NCBI GenBank assembly: GCA_003240695.1
Contig: QFNC01000015.1
Coordinates: 1 to 59,664 of the forward strand
DNA: 59,664 nt
Direction of reading: 5' to 3'
Source: Pseudoxanthomonas suwonensis
Lineage (GTDB): Bacteria > Pseudomonadota > Gammaproteobacteria > Xanthomonadales > Xanthomonadaceae
The notes beneath the pieces were generated by a model that worked only from the letters and a program-made list of their open reading frames with translations, made no database searches and was not told the DNA's origin. Below, piece after piece: positions 18,158 to 26,788 of the stretch; within the stretch, counting starts at the first letter, position 1; each line of letters opens with the position of its first letter. Position numbers and translations under genes: made by a program.

Positions 18158-19516
18158 TCATCCTTGATCCACATCAGCGGCCGGACGTTTTTCCCGCAGC
18201 AGGCTGACGGCGAATCCGCCCACCACCAGCGTGCCCAGCGCCAGCACGCCCCACAGCAGCCAGGTTTTCCAGTCGCCCGGCGGCGGACGCAATGCGTGGG
18301 CGCCATCGCGTTCTTCATCCACGCCCAGCATGGCCGGTGCCGGCTGCCAGTCGCGACCATGCCGTGCACGCTGCTGCGCCAGGATCTCGTCGATCGGCGC
18401 CTGACCGCGGCGGCTGTTGCTGCTGCCGGCCACCAGCGCGTAGGGCGGCTTGCCGGCCGCCACGAACACCATCGATTCGGCGCGATAACCCAGCTGCAGT
18501 GTCGGGCGTGCCGGTGGCGGCTGGCTGGCCACCAAGCGCCAGTAGCGGTCGCGGACCGGGCCGCCGTTCACCGCCTGCGTGTCGGAACGCTCGGCATCCG
18601 CATCGCCCAGTCGGTAAGCCGTCCACGGGCCGGCGCGCAGTTGCCACGGCGCGTCGGTGCTGTTGCGGCTTTCCAGTCGCCAGGTGCCGGCTGCCGTGCC
18701 ATCGATGCGCACGTCTGCGTGGGTAACGGGCAGGCGTGCATCCAGTTCGTAGCTGTACTTGTCGGCATCGGCATCGAGTGCATCCAGCGCATACCACGCA
18801 AGCGGCGTGTCGCTGGATTCCTGCAGCTGCAGCTGCACGCCGGTCAGTGGCGGCAGACGGCCCTCGCCGGCCGGCTGCAGGCGCAGATAGCGCGTGCGCT
18901 CTCCCAGCGGAATGCGGTTGTGACGCAGGCGCTTCCCGTCGCGCGACAGATCCATCAGCCGCGTGGACGCCTGCAGCAGGCGCCAGTCGCGCAGGTTGTC
19001 GCTGCCCAGCACGTCGTACTGCACGTCCAGCGGTTCGTTGCTGCGTTCCCAGGCCAGTTCCAATGCCAGCGCGGTGCCGGACTGCACGCCGCTGGCATCG
19101 AGCAGCCACGCACCGCTGTCGGCTGCGCCGGCTGCCGCCGGCGCATCGCTGCTGCGTGCCTGGATGCGGATCACCCGGCCGCTGGCATCGCGCTCGCTGA
19201 TCACCTCCAGATCCTCGCGCAACGGCTGGTTGCCGGCAGCGGGCAGCGGGAACCACGCCAGCGAGCGCGTGTCGGTGTCCGTCGTGCGCAATTGCGCGGG
19301 TTGCACGGTTGCGGGAACCGGCACACCGTCCGCATCCAGCACGTCCAGATCTGCCAGTTGCGGATCGGTGATGTGGCGGTACACCGATTCATTCAATTCC
19401 ACCCGGTACGCCGCCTGCCCCGCCTGTTCGGGCGTGATCGTCCACTGCCGGGCGTATTCGGCAGCACCTGCCAGCAACAGGCAGCACGCTGCCAGCATCA
19501 CGTGACGGACCTTCAT
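18158..19516 (-). CDS. DUF3999 membrane-anchored periplasmic protein
   Basis: A 452-residue protein with an N-terminal signal (MLAACCLLLAGAAEYA), a large beta-rich periplasmic part and one C-terminal membrane helix (WLLWGVLALGTLVVGGFAVS) followed by a short basic tail. This layout fits the DUF3999 family, which has no defined function. The start ATG overlaps the stop of the DUF2339 gene as ATGA, and the two families are often neighbours, so they probably form one envelope complex. The globin gene follows. Confidence 0.85.
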   Translation of the reverse strand: MKVRHVMLAACCLLLAGAAEYARQWTITPEQAGQAAYRVELNESVYRHITDPQLADLDVLDADGVPVPATVQPAQLRTTDTDTRSLAWFPLPAAGNQPLREDLEVISERDASGRVIRIQARSSDAPAAAGAADSGAWLLDASGVQSGTALALELAWERSNEPLDVQYDVLGSDNLRDWRLLQASTRLMDLSRDGKRLRHNRIPLGERTRYLRLQPAGEGRLPPLTGVQLQLQESSDTPLAWYALDALDADADKYSYELDARLPVTHADVRIDGTAAGTWRLESRNSTDAPWQLRAGPWTAYRLGDADAERSDTQAVNGGPVRDRYWRLVASQPPPARPTLQLGYRAESMVFVAAGKPPYALVAGSSNSRRGQAPIDEILAQQRARHGRDWQPAPAMLGVDEERDGAHALRPPPGDWKTWLLWGVLALGTLVVGGFAVSLLREKRPAADVDQG

Positions 19517-22227
19517 GCCGGTTTCTCCTCGATCTGTGGTTCTGGCTGCGGCGCGCGCGGCGGCGCCGGTGCGAAGTAACCCACCACTGTGCACAGCAGG
19601 CCGTAGGCGATGAACGAGCCGATGCCGAGCAGGTTGCCCAGGTGCTGACGATCCACCAGCACCAGCTTGGCCAGCACGATCGCCATCAGCACCGCTGCAG
19701 CCAGCCACAGGCCGCGGTGGCCACGACGCGACCCGATGATCCAGCCGGCCACGCCCAGCACGCTCCAGGTGATGGTGAGGCTGGTCTGCGCCAGGCTGGA
19801 ATCGATCAACCTGGAATCCCACGGCACGCCGCCCCAGTGATGCACGGCGTGCAGCACCAGCGAGGTGATCCAGACCAGACCAGCCAGCGCGAGGATCAAG
19901 CCGCGCGTCTTGGCCGGCAACACGCCGCGGCCAGCGCGACTCAGCCATGCCCATGCCACCAGCAACACGGCGAACTGGGTCAGCTCCAGCGGATTGACAA
20001 TCGCGATCCACGGCAATGGCGCGGCGCTTCCGGCCGCCCACAGCGACTGCAGCCACAGCAGACCCAGCAGCAGCAACAGGCCGATCTGCACTGCCTGGCG
20101 CATCGCATCGGCCACCGTGCCGATCGGCTGGCGGAACACGGGCCAATACCGCACCGCCAGCACCGTCATTGCCAGCCATGGCCACCACATGCCGGCCAGT
20201 TTCCACCCATTGCCCAGCCAGGCATGATCGGTCCAATGGCTGGCCGCGACACTGAACAGCACTGCCCACACAAGCCACCACATCAGCACCGTGATGCGCG
20301 GCCAGACGCTCTCCATGCCACGCATGCGCCGCAGCAGCAGCCAGCCGATGGCTGCAAACAGCGACCACGCCAACAGGCCGGTATCAGCCAGCGGCTGCCC
20401 GCGCTGGCCGGCCTGTATCAGCGTGGCCACGGCGCCGGCCATGACACCCAGCAAACCGGTCAAGGCCAGCAAGGCATCGCGACGATGCGGCCAGGCACGG
20501 ACCGCCGCATAGCCGCTGATGATCGCCAGCAACAACAGCGCATCGCCGGCGCGATCGCCCCAATGGGGTGCGAAGACCTCGCGCAGGCACAGGGCCATCC
20601 AGTACAGCAGCCCACCGACATACACCAGCCGCGCCAGCGTCCGGTAATGCGGATGCAGGGCGACGGCACTGGCAATGGCGCCGGCTACCACCGCAAGGCC
20701 GGTCAGGAAACCGGCATTCGCGAATGCCCAAGCCGATGGCGCATCGAAACCGAAGGTCATGTGCGTGTAGCCATGCTTCAGCGTGGCCAGCAGCAGTAGT
20801 CCCAATCCCGCCAGCACTCCCAACGTCCACTGCCGACGCGCACAGAACCACACGATCGCCGCGGCTTCCACCGCATACACCACGATCATCGGGTCGCCAG
20901 GGAAAGCCAGCGGCACCAGCACCGTGGCGAAGCCGATCGCCAGCAGCGCATGGGCCGTGGCGATGTCGCGCGCCTGCAGGCGATGCCGCAGCCACCAGCC
21001 GCTAACGGCATACAGCAGCGCCAATGCCAATGCCGCGTAGGCCAGCAGCATCGGTCGATCGTGCATCAGTGCGGCCTGCACCGCGAAGGCGATCAGCGGC
21101 GTGCCGAACAGCAGGCAGGCATCCAGCCCATTGGTCATGCGCGCCGGTCGCTTGCGCGCGTTGAAAACGGGAATCGCGAAATACAGCAGGAAGAAGACGA
21201 TCAGGAACGGCTGCACCGTCGGCAGCAGGTGCGGCTCGTAGCGCAGCACGCCCCAGGCGATGCCCACCCCCCACGTGAACACGAAGCCGAGCAGATTCAA
21301 TATCCACCAGCTGCGCCACCACGCCACCGTCACGATGGCCAGGTTCAGCACCGTGTAGTACATGAACAGGGCCACGTGGTTGCCGGAGCCGTCCGACAGC
21401 CAGATCGGTGCCAGGAAGCCGGCCAGCACGCCCAGAATCGCCAGCGTGCGCGAATCCTGCAGTACCGCCAGCACGCCCAGTCCGGCGATCAACGCGACGC
21501 TCAGGCCGAAGGCCATACCCTGCGGCAGCACGTGATACAAGCGCATGGCGGCGAATACGGTCAGCAGCAGCACGCCGATCGCGCCGCCTTGCAGCGCCAG
21601 CGCGAACGCCGGCTTGTCGCGGCGCTTGTGCCAGCCGAAGGCCAGTCCGGCCAGCGCGGCCACGCTGATGCCGGCCAGGCGCAGCTCGATCGGCAGGCGC
21701 AGCCAGCCCTGATCGCTGGCGTAGCGCAGCAAGGCGGCCACCCCGGCCAGCAGCACCAGCATGCCAATCTTGACCGGCACGTTGCCCTGGGTGAACCAGT
21801 CCTTGATCTTGCCGATGGCGGTTTCGATGACCCCCGGGCCGGCCGGCGGCGCAGACTCGATTGCATGGACGTCCGGTGCGCTGCGCGCGGCATTTCCGGG
21901 CAGCGGGGGCGGCACCGGATCGGGAGCGGCTCCGGATACGGCCGACACTGGCGCGGGCGCGGGCGAAACGGCCACCGTGGTTTCTGGCAGAGCATGCACG
22001 ACGCTTTCGGCTGCCCATTCCGGCGTGATCGGCGCGTCGCGGGCGTCGACCGGTCTGGACACTTCGCGCTTGTCGGACACGGCGGCATGCACGTGCGCCC
22101 GGTCCCTGCGCAATGCCGCCAGTTCGGTTTCCAGTGCGGCAACGCGGAGCTTCAGGCCGCGCATCATCCCGCCCAGCAGCAGGATCGGCACCAGCACCAG
22201 CAACAACACCGTCAACGTCATGTCCAA
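19513..22227 (-). CDS. DUF2339 polytopic membrane protein
   Basis: A 904-residue inner-membrane protein. One N-terminal helix (LTVLLLVLVPILLLGGMM) is followed by a short coiled coil (LRVAALETELAALRRD), a Pro/Ala-rich linker to about 130, a conserved amphipathic GKIKDWFTQGNVPVKIGML segment and then about twenty closely packed membrane helices to the end. This is the standard DUF2339 design; function is unknown. It heads the unit DUF2339-DUF3999-globin. Either MDM or the third-codon ATG could be the start. Confidence 0.9.
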   Translation of the reverse strand: MDMTLTVLLLVLVPILLLGGMMRGLKLRVAALETELAALRRDRAHVHAAVSDKREVSRPVDARDAPITPEWAAESVVHALPETTVAVSPAPAPVSAVSGAAPDPVPPPLPGNAARSAPDVHAIESAPPAGPGVIETAIGKIKDWFTQGNVPVKIGMLVLLAGVAALLRYASDQGWLRLPIELRLAGISVAALAGLAFGWHKRRDKPAFALALQGGAIGVLLLTVFAAMRLYHVLPQGMAFGLSVALIAGLGVLAVLQDSRTLAILGVLAGFLAPIWLSDGSGNHVALFMYYTVLNLAIVTVAWWRSWWILNLLGFVFTWGVGIAWGVLRYEPHLLPTVQPFLIVFFLLYFAIPVFNARKRPARMTNGLDACLLFGTPLIAFAVQAALMHDRPMLLAYAALALALLYAVSGWWLRHRLQARDIATAHALLAIGFATVLVPLAFPGDPMIVVYAVEAAAIVWFCARRQWTLGVLAGLGLLLLATLKHGYTHMTFGFDAPSAWAFANAGFLTGLAVVAGAIASAVALHPHYRTLARLVYVGGLLYWMALCLREVFAPHWGDRAGDALLLLAIISGYAAVRAWPHRRDALLALTGLLGVMAGAVATLIQAGQRGQPLADTGLLAWSLFAAIGWLLLRRMRGMESVWPRITVLMWWLVWAVLFSVAASHWTDHAWLGNGWKLAGMWWPWLAMTVLAVRYWPVFRQPIGTVADAMRQAVQIGLLLLLGLLWLQSLWAAGSAAPLPWIAIVNPLELTQFAVLLVAWAWLSRAGRGVLPAKTRGLILALAGLVWITSLVLHAVHHWGGVPWDSRLIDSSLAQTSLTITWSVLGVAGWIIGSRRGHRGLWLAAAVLMAIVLAKLVLVDRQHLGNLLGIGSFIAYGLLCTVVGYFAPAPPRAPQPEPQIEEKPA

Positions 22228-22374
22228 ACGCCTTGCATGCCCATGTCGGCACTGTAGATGACCTCACCTGGACTGCGCTGTGGAATCGGCGAAGTCGCGT
22301 TTTCCGCTACCGCCGGTCGCGCATCCGGCGACCGGCATGCACCGCGGCGGATCGATGGGAAGGGCCGCAACGCA

Positions 22375-22404
22375 ACGGGGCTTCGCCATCAGGCGAAGCC
22401 CCGT
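22375..22404. terminator. 13-bp perfect hairpin after the 22443-22940 gene
   Basis: ACGGGGCTTCGCC (22375-22387) pairs perfectly with GGCGAAGCCCCGT (22392-22404) across the loop ATCA. It lies 39 bases after the stop of the minus-strand gene at 22443. There is no good T-run, so it may act as a terminator or as an mRNA 3'-end stabiliser. Confidence 0.6.
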
Positions 22405-22442
22405 GCTGGATCACGAATCCGCATGCCTGCGGACGGGTCCGG

Positions 22443-22940
22443 TCAATCGCGGTAACCGTCCTCGCTGGCACTGTGGATGATCCACACCAAGTTGGCGCCG
22501 CTGTCGAAACCGGCCTTGCCGTCGAAGATCAGGCGGCCCTTGCCCTTGTACACCAGCTCTTCGCGGTGACGACCCGAGCCGCCGAAGAACGGGATGAAGG
22601 CCTTGCCGGTGATGTAGGCACCGCGATCGGTGGGCTCGCCCACGATGTCGATCACCTGCTTGATCGGCATGCCGATCTTCAGTTCGGTGAACTTGCTGCC
22701 CGGTGCCGGCTTGCCGACGATCTCGCCTTCCCAGTCGTTGATGCCCTGCACGGTCTGGCCGTAGCCTTCCTCCGCCTGCGAGGCATCGGTGACTTCGCCG
22801 TTCGCGTTCATCCACGACGGCGTGCCCTTGGGTTCCTCGCTGCGCTTCTTGCGTGCCAGTGCATCGCCCGGTGCCGCCAGTGCGACGCTCACGGCCAGGC
22901 CGGCCAGTGCCCACAGCAGTGTGCTTGTCTTGTTTGCCAT
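22443..22940 (-). CDS. Exported protein of unknown function, possibly BamE/SmpA-like fold
   Basis: A 165-residue protein with a signal peptide ending ALAAPGDALA and a start preceded by AGGGGAAG. After a charged linker (RKKRSEEPKGTPSW) the C-terminal half contains KIGMPIKQVIDIVGEPTDRG, the spacing of which resembles the 'G.....V....G.P' core of BamE/SmpA-type domains, then strands with YKGKGRLIFDG. There is no lipobox, so it should be soluble in the periplasm. It is a single gene between gap and the DUF2339 unit. The fold suggestion is by eye. Confidence 0.55.
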   Translation of the reverse strand: MANKTSTLLWALAGLAVSVALAAPGDALARKKRSEEPKGTPSWMNANGEVTDASQAEEGYGQTVQGINDWEGEIVGKPAPGSKFTELKIGMPIKQVIDIVGEPTDRGAYITGKAFIPFFGGSGRHREELVYKGKGRLIFDGKAGFDSGANLVWIIHSASEDGYRD

Positions 22941-23058
22941 GTCGCTTCCCCTGAAATGGATGATGCCCTGTCCGTGGCGCTTCCACGCCCCCGATCCGCT
23001 GCCGGGCAGGCAACGGATCGGCGGACTATAGCAAGTCTGCGGCGCGATGGCTGGGGGT

Positions 23059-24060
23059 TCAGCCAGCCACCACCTGCACCATTTCCAGGCACTTGTTGGA
23101 ATAGCCCCACTCGTTGTCGTACCAGCTGACCAGCTTGACGAAGGTGGGATCCAGCGCGATGCCGGCATCGGCATCGAAAATCGACGAGCGCGGGTCGCCG
23201 CGGAAATCGGTGGCCACCACCTTGTCTTCCGTGTAGCCCAGGATGCCTTTCAGCTTGCCCTCGCTCTGGGCCTTCATCTCGGCGCAGATCTCGGCATAGG
23301 TGGCGGGTTTTTCCAGTTCCACAGTCAGATCGACCACCGACACGTCGCTGGTCGGCACCCGGAAGGCCATGCCGGTCAGCTTGCCGTCCAGCACGGGCAG
23401 CACCTTGCCCACGGCCTTGGCCGCGCCGGTGCTGGAGGGAATGATGTTTTCCAGAATGCCGCGGCCGCCGCGCCAGTCCTTGTTGGACGGACCGTCCACG
23501 GTTTTCTGGGTGGCGGTGGCGGCGTGCACGGTGGTCATCAGGCCGCGCTTGATGCCCCACATGTCGTTCACCACCTTGGCCAGCGGTGCCAGACAGTTGG
23601 TGGTGCAACTGGCATTGGAGATGATCGGCTGGCCGGCGTAGGAGGCGCAGTTGACCCCGCGCACGAACATCGGCGTGTCGTCCTTCGACGGCGCCGACAT
23701 GATCACCTTCTTCGCACCGGCATCCAGATGCTTCTGGCAGCTCTCGCTGGTCAGGAACAGCCCGGTGGACTCGATCACCACCTCCACGCCTGCATCGCCC
23801 CACTTCAGGTTGGCCGGATCCTTTTCCTGGGTCAGGCGGATGGTCTGGCCGTTCACCACCAGCTGGCCATCGCGCACGCCCACCTCGCCGTCGAAACGGC
23901 CGTGCACCGAGTCGTAGCGCAGCATGTAGGCCAGATAGTCCGGCTCCAGCAGGTCGTTGATGGCCACGATGCGGATGTCGTTGCCGAAATTGCGCACCGC
24001 CGCCCGCAGCACATTGCGACCGATGCGTCCGAAGCCGTTGATGCCGACCTGGATGGCCAT
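23059..24060 (-). CDS. gap: Glyceraldehyde-3-phosphate dehydrogenase
   Basis: A 333-residue NAD-linked enzyme oxidising glyceraldehyde-3-phosphate to 1,3-bisphosphoglycerate. The Rossmann motif GINGFGRIGRN is at 6-16, the catalytic Cys152 in SNASCTTNCLAPLAK, and the C-terminus shows WYDNEWGYSNK. Asp at about position 36 (VAINDL) fits NAD rather than NADP. The start MAIQVGING follows GGGGGA. It is separately placed from pgk (6 kb away) but on the same strand, and is divergent from ompW across a 211-base intergenic region that must hold both promoters. Confidence 0.95.
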   Translation of the reverse strand: MAIQVGINGFGRIGRNVLRAAVRNFGNDIRIVAINDLLEPDYLAYMLRYDSVHGRFDGEVGVRDGQLVVNGQTIRLTQEKDPANLKWGDAGVEVVIESTGLFLTSESCQKHLDAGAKKVIMSAPSKDDTPMFVRGVNCASYAGQPIISNASCTTNCLAPLAKVVNDMWGIKRGLMTTVHAATATQKTVDGPSNKDWRGGRGILENIIPSSTGAAKAVGKVLPVLDGKLTGMAFRVPTSDVSVVDLTVELEKPATYAEICAEMKAQSEGKLKGILGYTEDKVVATDFRGDPRSSIFDADAGIALDPTFVKLVSWYDNEWGYSNKCLEMVQVVAG

Positions 24061-24271
24061 GGGGGAATCTCCAGATGAATGTGAACGGATAGTGTACCGG
24101 GATGCCGCCGGCATCGCCGCGCCGGGCGTTGGACAGCTGTTTGGCACACCGTTTGCTGCAGGACAACACAACCTGAATAGGGGCCTGCTCCAGTCGCCCC
24201 GACAGGTGTCCTAACGAATTTTTTACATAAAATAGCGAATCGCTTTTCACTGCTGCCCAAGGAGGCACATC

Positions 24272-24919
24272 ATGATCCGCAAGCTCGCACCCATCGCCCT
24301 GGCCATCGCCTCGGCCGTGATCGCCCCGGCTGCCTTCGCGCAGAGCGCCGGTACCTGGACCGTCGGCATCGGCGCCCACAACGTGGCTCCGGACGGCAAC
24401 AACGGCACCATCGCCGCCGGCACCCTGGAAGCCGACGTGGGTGACAGCGTGCGTCCCACCGTGACGCTGGAATACTTCATCCGCGACAATCTGGGCATCG
24501 AAGTGATCGCGGCCTGGCCGTTCCAGCACGACATCTCGATCAAGCCCACCGATCCGACCATCGTGAACCCGGCCTTCAGCCAGGTCGGCACCACCAAGCA
24601 CCTGCCGCCGACCGTGTCGCTGCAGTACCACTTCGGCCAGGGCCGCGCCCGTCCGTTCGTGGGTGGTGGCGTCAACTACACCTACTTCTTCAGCGAAGAC
24701 ACCGAAGGCGCACTGGCCGGCAACGATCTGGAACTGAAGAATTCGTGGGGTCTGGCCGCTCACGTGGGCCTGGATTTCGACGTGACCGAAACCAGTGCGA
24801 TCCGCGTGGATGCCCGCTGGATCGACATCGACACCAAGGTGCGCCTGAACGGCGCCGATCTGGGCACGGTGCACATCGATCCGATCGTGTACGGTGCCGC
24901 CTACGTCATGCAGTTCTGA
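24272..24919 (+). CDS. ompW: OmpW-family outer membrane protein
   Basis: A 215-residue eight-stranded barrel with a cleaved signal peptide (VIAPAAFAQ). Family features are the glycine-rich ending PIVYGAAYVMQF with terminal Phe, the segment YHFGQGRARPFVGGGVNYTYF, and a narrow hydrophobic channel size. OmpW-type proteins pass small hydrophobic or redox-active compounds. An excellent AAGGAGG site precedes the ATG. The upstream A/T-rich stretch (24218-24240) has a TAAAAT that could be a -10, but no clear -35 and no FNR-type palindrome were seen. Confidence 0.9.
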   Translation: MIRKLAPIALAIASAVIAPAAFAQSAGTWTVGIGAHNVAPDGNNGTIAAGTLEADVGDSVRPTVTLEYFIRDNLGIEVIAAWPFQHDISIKPTDPTIVNPAFSQVGTTKHLPPTVSLQYHFGQGRARPFVGGGVNYTYFFSEDTEGALAGNDLELKNSWGLAAHVGLDFDVTETSAIRVDARWIDIDTKVRLNGADLGTVHIDPIVYGAAYVMQF

Positions 24920-24989
24920 GATCCGTCCGCAGCCGCGGATACCGAGGGCAGTCGCGCAAACCAGGGCCATGTCGGATACCCTATCCGGC

Positions 24990-25865
24990 ATGGCCTTTCG
25001 ATTTTTGACTGCTGTTGTATTGCTGGCGGCCGCGCTGCCAGCCTGGTCGTGGAGCCCGCTGGGACATCGCCTGGTGGGCGAGCTGGCGCAACGCCAGTTG
25101 CATCCCGATGCTGCGCGCGAGGTGAACCGCCTGCTGGTCGGTGAAGCCGAACCCAGCCTGGCCGGCGTGGCCAACTGGGCCGACACGCTGCGGCAGAGCG
25201 ATGCCGAGCAGTTCAAGCGCACAGCGCGCTGGCACTACGTGAACACGCCACCCGGCGCGGCCTGCGCGTATGTCCCCGAACGCGATTGCCCGAATGGCGA
25301 CTGCGTGATCGGTGCCATCCAGTCGCAGCTGGCCATCCTGGCCGACCGGCGACAGCCGCTGCCGGCACGCCGCGACGCGCTGAAGTTCGTGGTGCATTTC
25401 ATCGGCGATGCGCACCAGCCGATGCACAACAACCACCACGACGACGCCGGCGGCAACCGCTACCAGATCAGTCTGCGCACCGCCCTGGAGCCGGAGGCCT
25501 ATGCCCGCGACAAGTACGTGGACGGCGTGATGGGGACAAACCTGCACGCGGTGTGGGATTACTACGTGCTGGGCGAATCCGGGCTGGACACGCGCAGTTA
25601 CGCTGAGCGTTTCAGCAAGACGGGCCTGGTGCCCTTGGCGACACCGCTGGCCGACCCGGTGACATGGAGCCGCGAATCCTGCCTGCTGGTGGATGCCTGG
25701 GGTGTGTATCCGCAGGGGCACAAGCTGGATGCACGCTACGCCGAAGCGATGCGTCCCTTGGCCGAGAGACGGGTGCTGCAAGCCGGTTTCCGGCTGGCCG
25801 ATGCATTGAATACTGCGCTGGCACCGGCCGCCCCCAAGGATACGTCACTCGCGCCCGCCCCCTGA
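24990..25865 (+). CDS. S1/P1-type zinc nuclease, secreted
   Basis: A 291-residue phospholipase C/P1 nuclease-family enzyme that cleaves single-stranded nucleic acids with a three-zinc site. After a signal peptide (TAVVLLAAALPAWS) the mature protein would begin with Trp21, which in this family is itself a zinc ligand. Other ligands are visible: His26 (PLGH), Asp in NWADTL, His in ARWHYVNTP, the block HFIGDAHQPMHNNHHDDAGG, and NLHAVWDYY. An ATG seven codons earlier (24969) is possible. It may be used for phosphate or nucleotide scavenging. It stands alone, 70 bases before the convergent haem lipoprotein gene. Confidence 0.9.
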   Translation: MAFRFLTAVVLLAAALPAWSWSPLGHRLVGELAQRQLHPDAAREVNRLLVGEAEPSLAGVANWADTLRQSDAEQFKRTARWHYVNTPPGAACAYVPERDCPNGDCVIGAIQSQLAILADRRQPLPARRDALKFVVHFIGDAHQPMHNNHHDDAGGNRYQISLRTALEPEAYARDKYVDGVMGTNLHAVWDYYVLGESGLDTRSYAERFSKTGLVPLATPLADPVTWSRESCLLVDAWGVYPQGHKLDARYAEAMRPLAERRVLQAGFRLADALNTALAPAAPKDTSLAPAP

Positions 25866-25935
25866 GTGGCATGAGCAGCTGACGGGTCGTCTGCACTCCC
25901 CGTCTACACCACATCTGTCGCAGGTGTTCGGTCCG

Positions 25936-26631
25936 TCATCTGGCCGGCACTTCCACCCACAACGCACCGCGCAAGTCGCCGCGCTTGAAACCGGTCGCGG
26001 CGTCGACGGGATACAACTGCGCCAGCGCCGTCCTGACCTCCTCCGGCACCTCGTTGCCGCTGCCGTGGCAGGACAGGCAGTACGGCTGCGCTTCGATGCC
26101 GTACATCACCCGCAGGGAAACGTTGTCGGGCAGCTCGGTGGTCTGCACATGCACCAGATCGCCGGGCTTGGCGCCTTGATCCACCTTGTGCTGGAACTGG
26201 GCCAGTATCCGCGACTGCCACGTCGCCGGCGCATTGCCGGAATTGCGCTGCCGGCCGGCAACGGAAACCCGGCCGATGCGCACGCCGTGCTGACTGGCCA
26301 TCTGCTGCGCCAGACGCGGGGCCTGTTCCTTGCAGAATGTCAGTGCCGGCAGGATGCCCTGTTCGGACATCGTGCGGGTCAGACCGCTGATCAGCAGTTC
26401 GCTCAGACCGACCGCCGCGCGCTCGGCACGGCGGAAATCGTCGGCCGCCTTCGCGCCCTGCAGGGCTGCCTGCGAATCACCCACCAGCGTGGTCGGATGG
26501 CGATCGGGATCCTGCAAGGCGGCATCGTCGGCCTGCGCCTGATCCGGCGTTGGGTCCTTGCCGCAGGCAGACAGCGCCAGCACCAGCGTGGCGAAGCACA
26601 GGACGCGCAAACCGGATGATGGCAAGGACAT
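25936..26631 (-). CDS. DUF3365 lipoprotein with a single c-type haem motif
   Basis: A 231-residue lipoprotein: lipobox LALSAC with Cys23, then a helical sensor-like domain matching the Tll0287/DUF3365 pattern (LTRTMSEQGI, ALTFCKEQAP, RVSVAGRQRNSGNAP). Near the C-terminus is one CLSCH motif (Cys185, Cys188, His189), the binding site for covalently attached haem c. The family is thought to sense redox or gas states. There are no obvious redox partners next to it, and the neighbours are a nuclease and the M56 operon. Export to the outer membrane or periplasmic face is inferred from residues after the lipobox (GKD). Confidence 0.85.
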   Translation of the reverse strand: MSLPSSGLRVLCFATLVLALSACGKDPTPDQAQADDAALQDPDRHPTTLVGDSQAALQGAKAADDFRRAERAAVGLSELLISGLTRTMSEQGILPALTFCKEQAPRLAQQMASQHGVRIGRVSVAGRQRNSGNAPATWQSRILAQFQHKVDQGAKPGDLVHVQTTELPDNVSLRVMYGIEAQPYCLSCHGSGNEVPEEVRTALAQLYPVDAATGFKRGDLRGALWVEVPAR

Positions 26632-26788
26632 GCGGCACTCCGAGGCAGACGGGACGTGCCAAGCCTACAGCAGCCACCCACCGCTAGGGTTCATTGCCGG
26701 GTGAAGCGCACGATCCAGTCGTCTATTCCGCAATGGCGGTTTAAGGCATTCCCCGATGGCCACCTCAAGCCGTCTTTCGACTGGCATG

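Noticed and set aside
24061..24271. FNR-type site upstream of ompW.
   Set aside because: OmpW genes are often FNR-controlled, but no TTGAT....ATCAA palindrome was found here.
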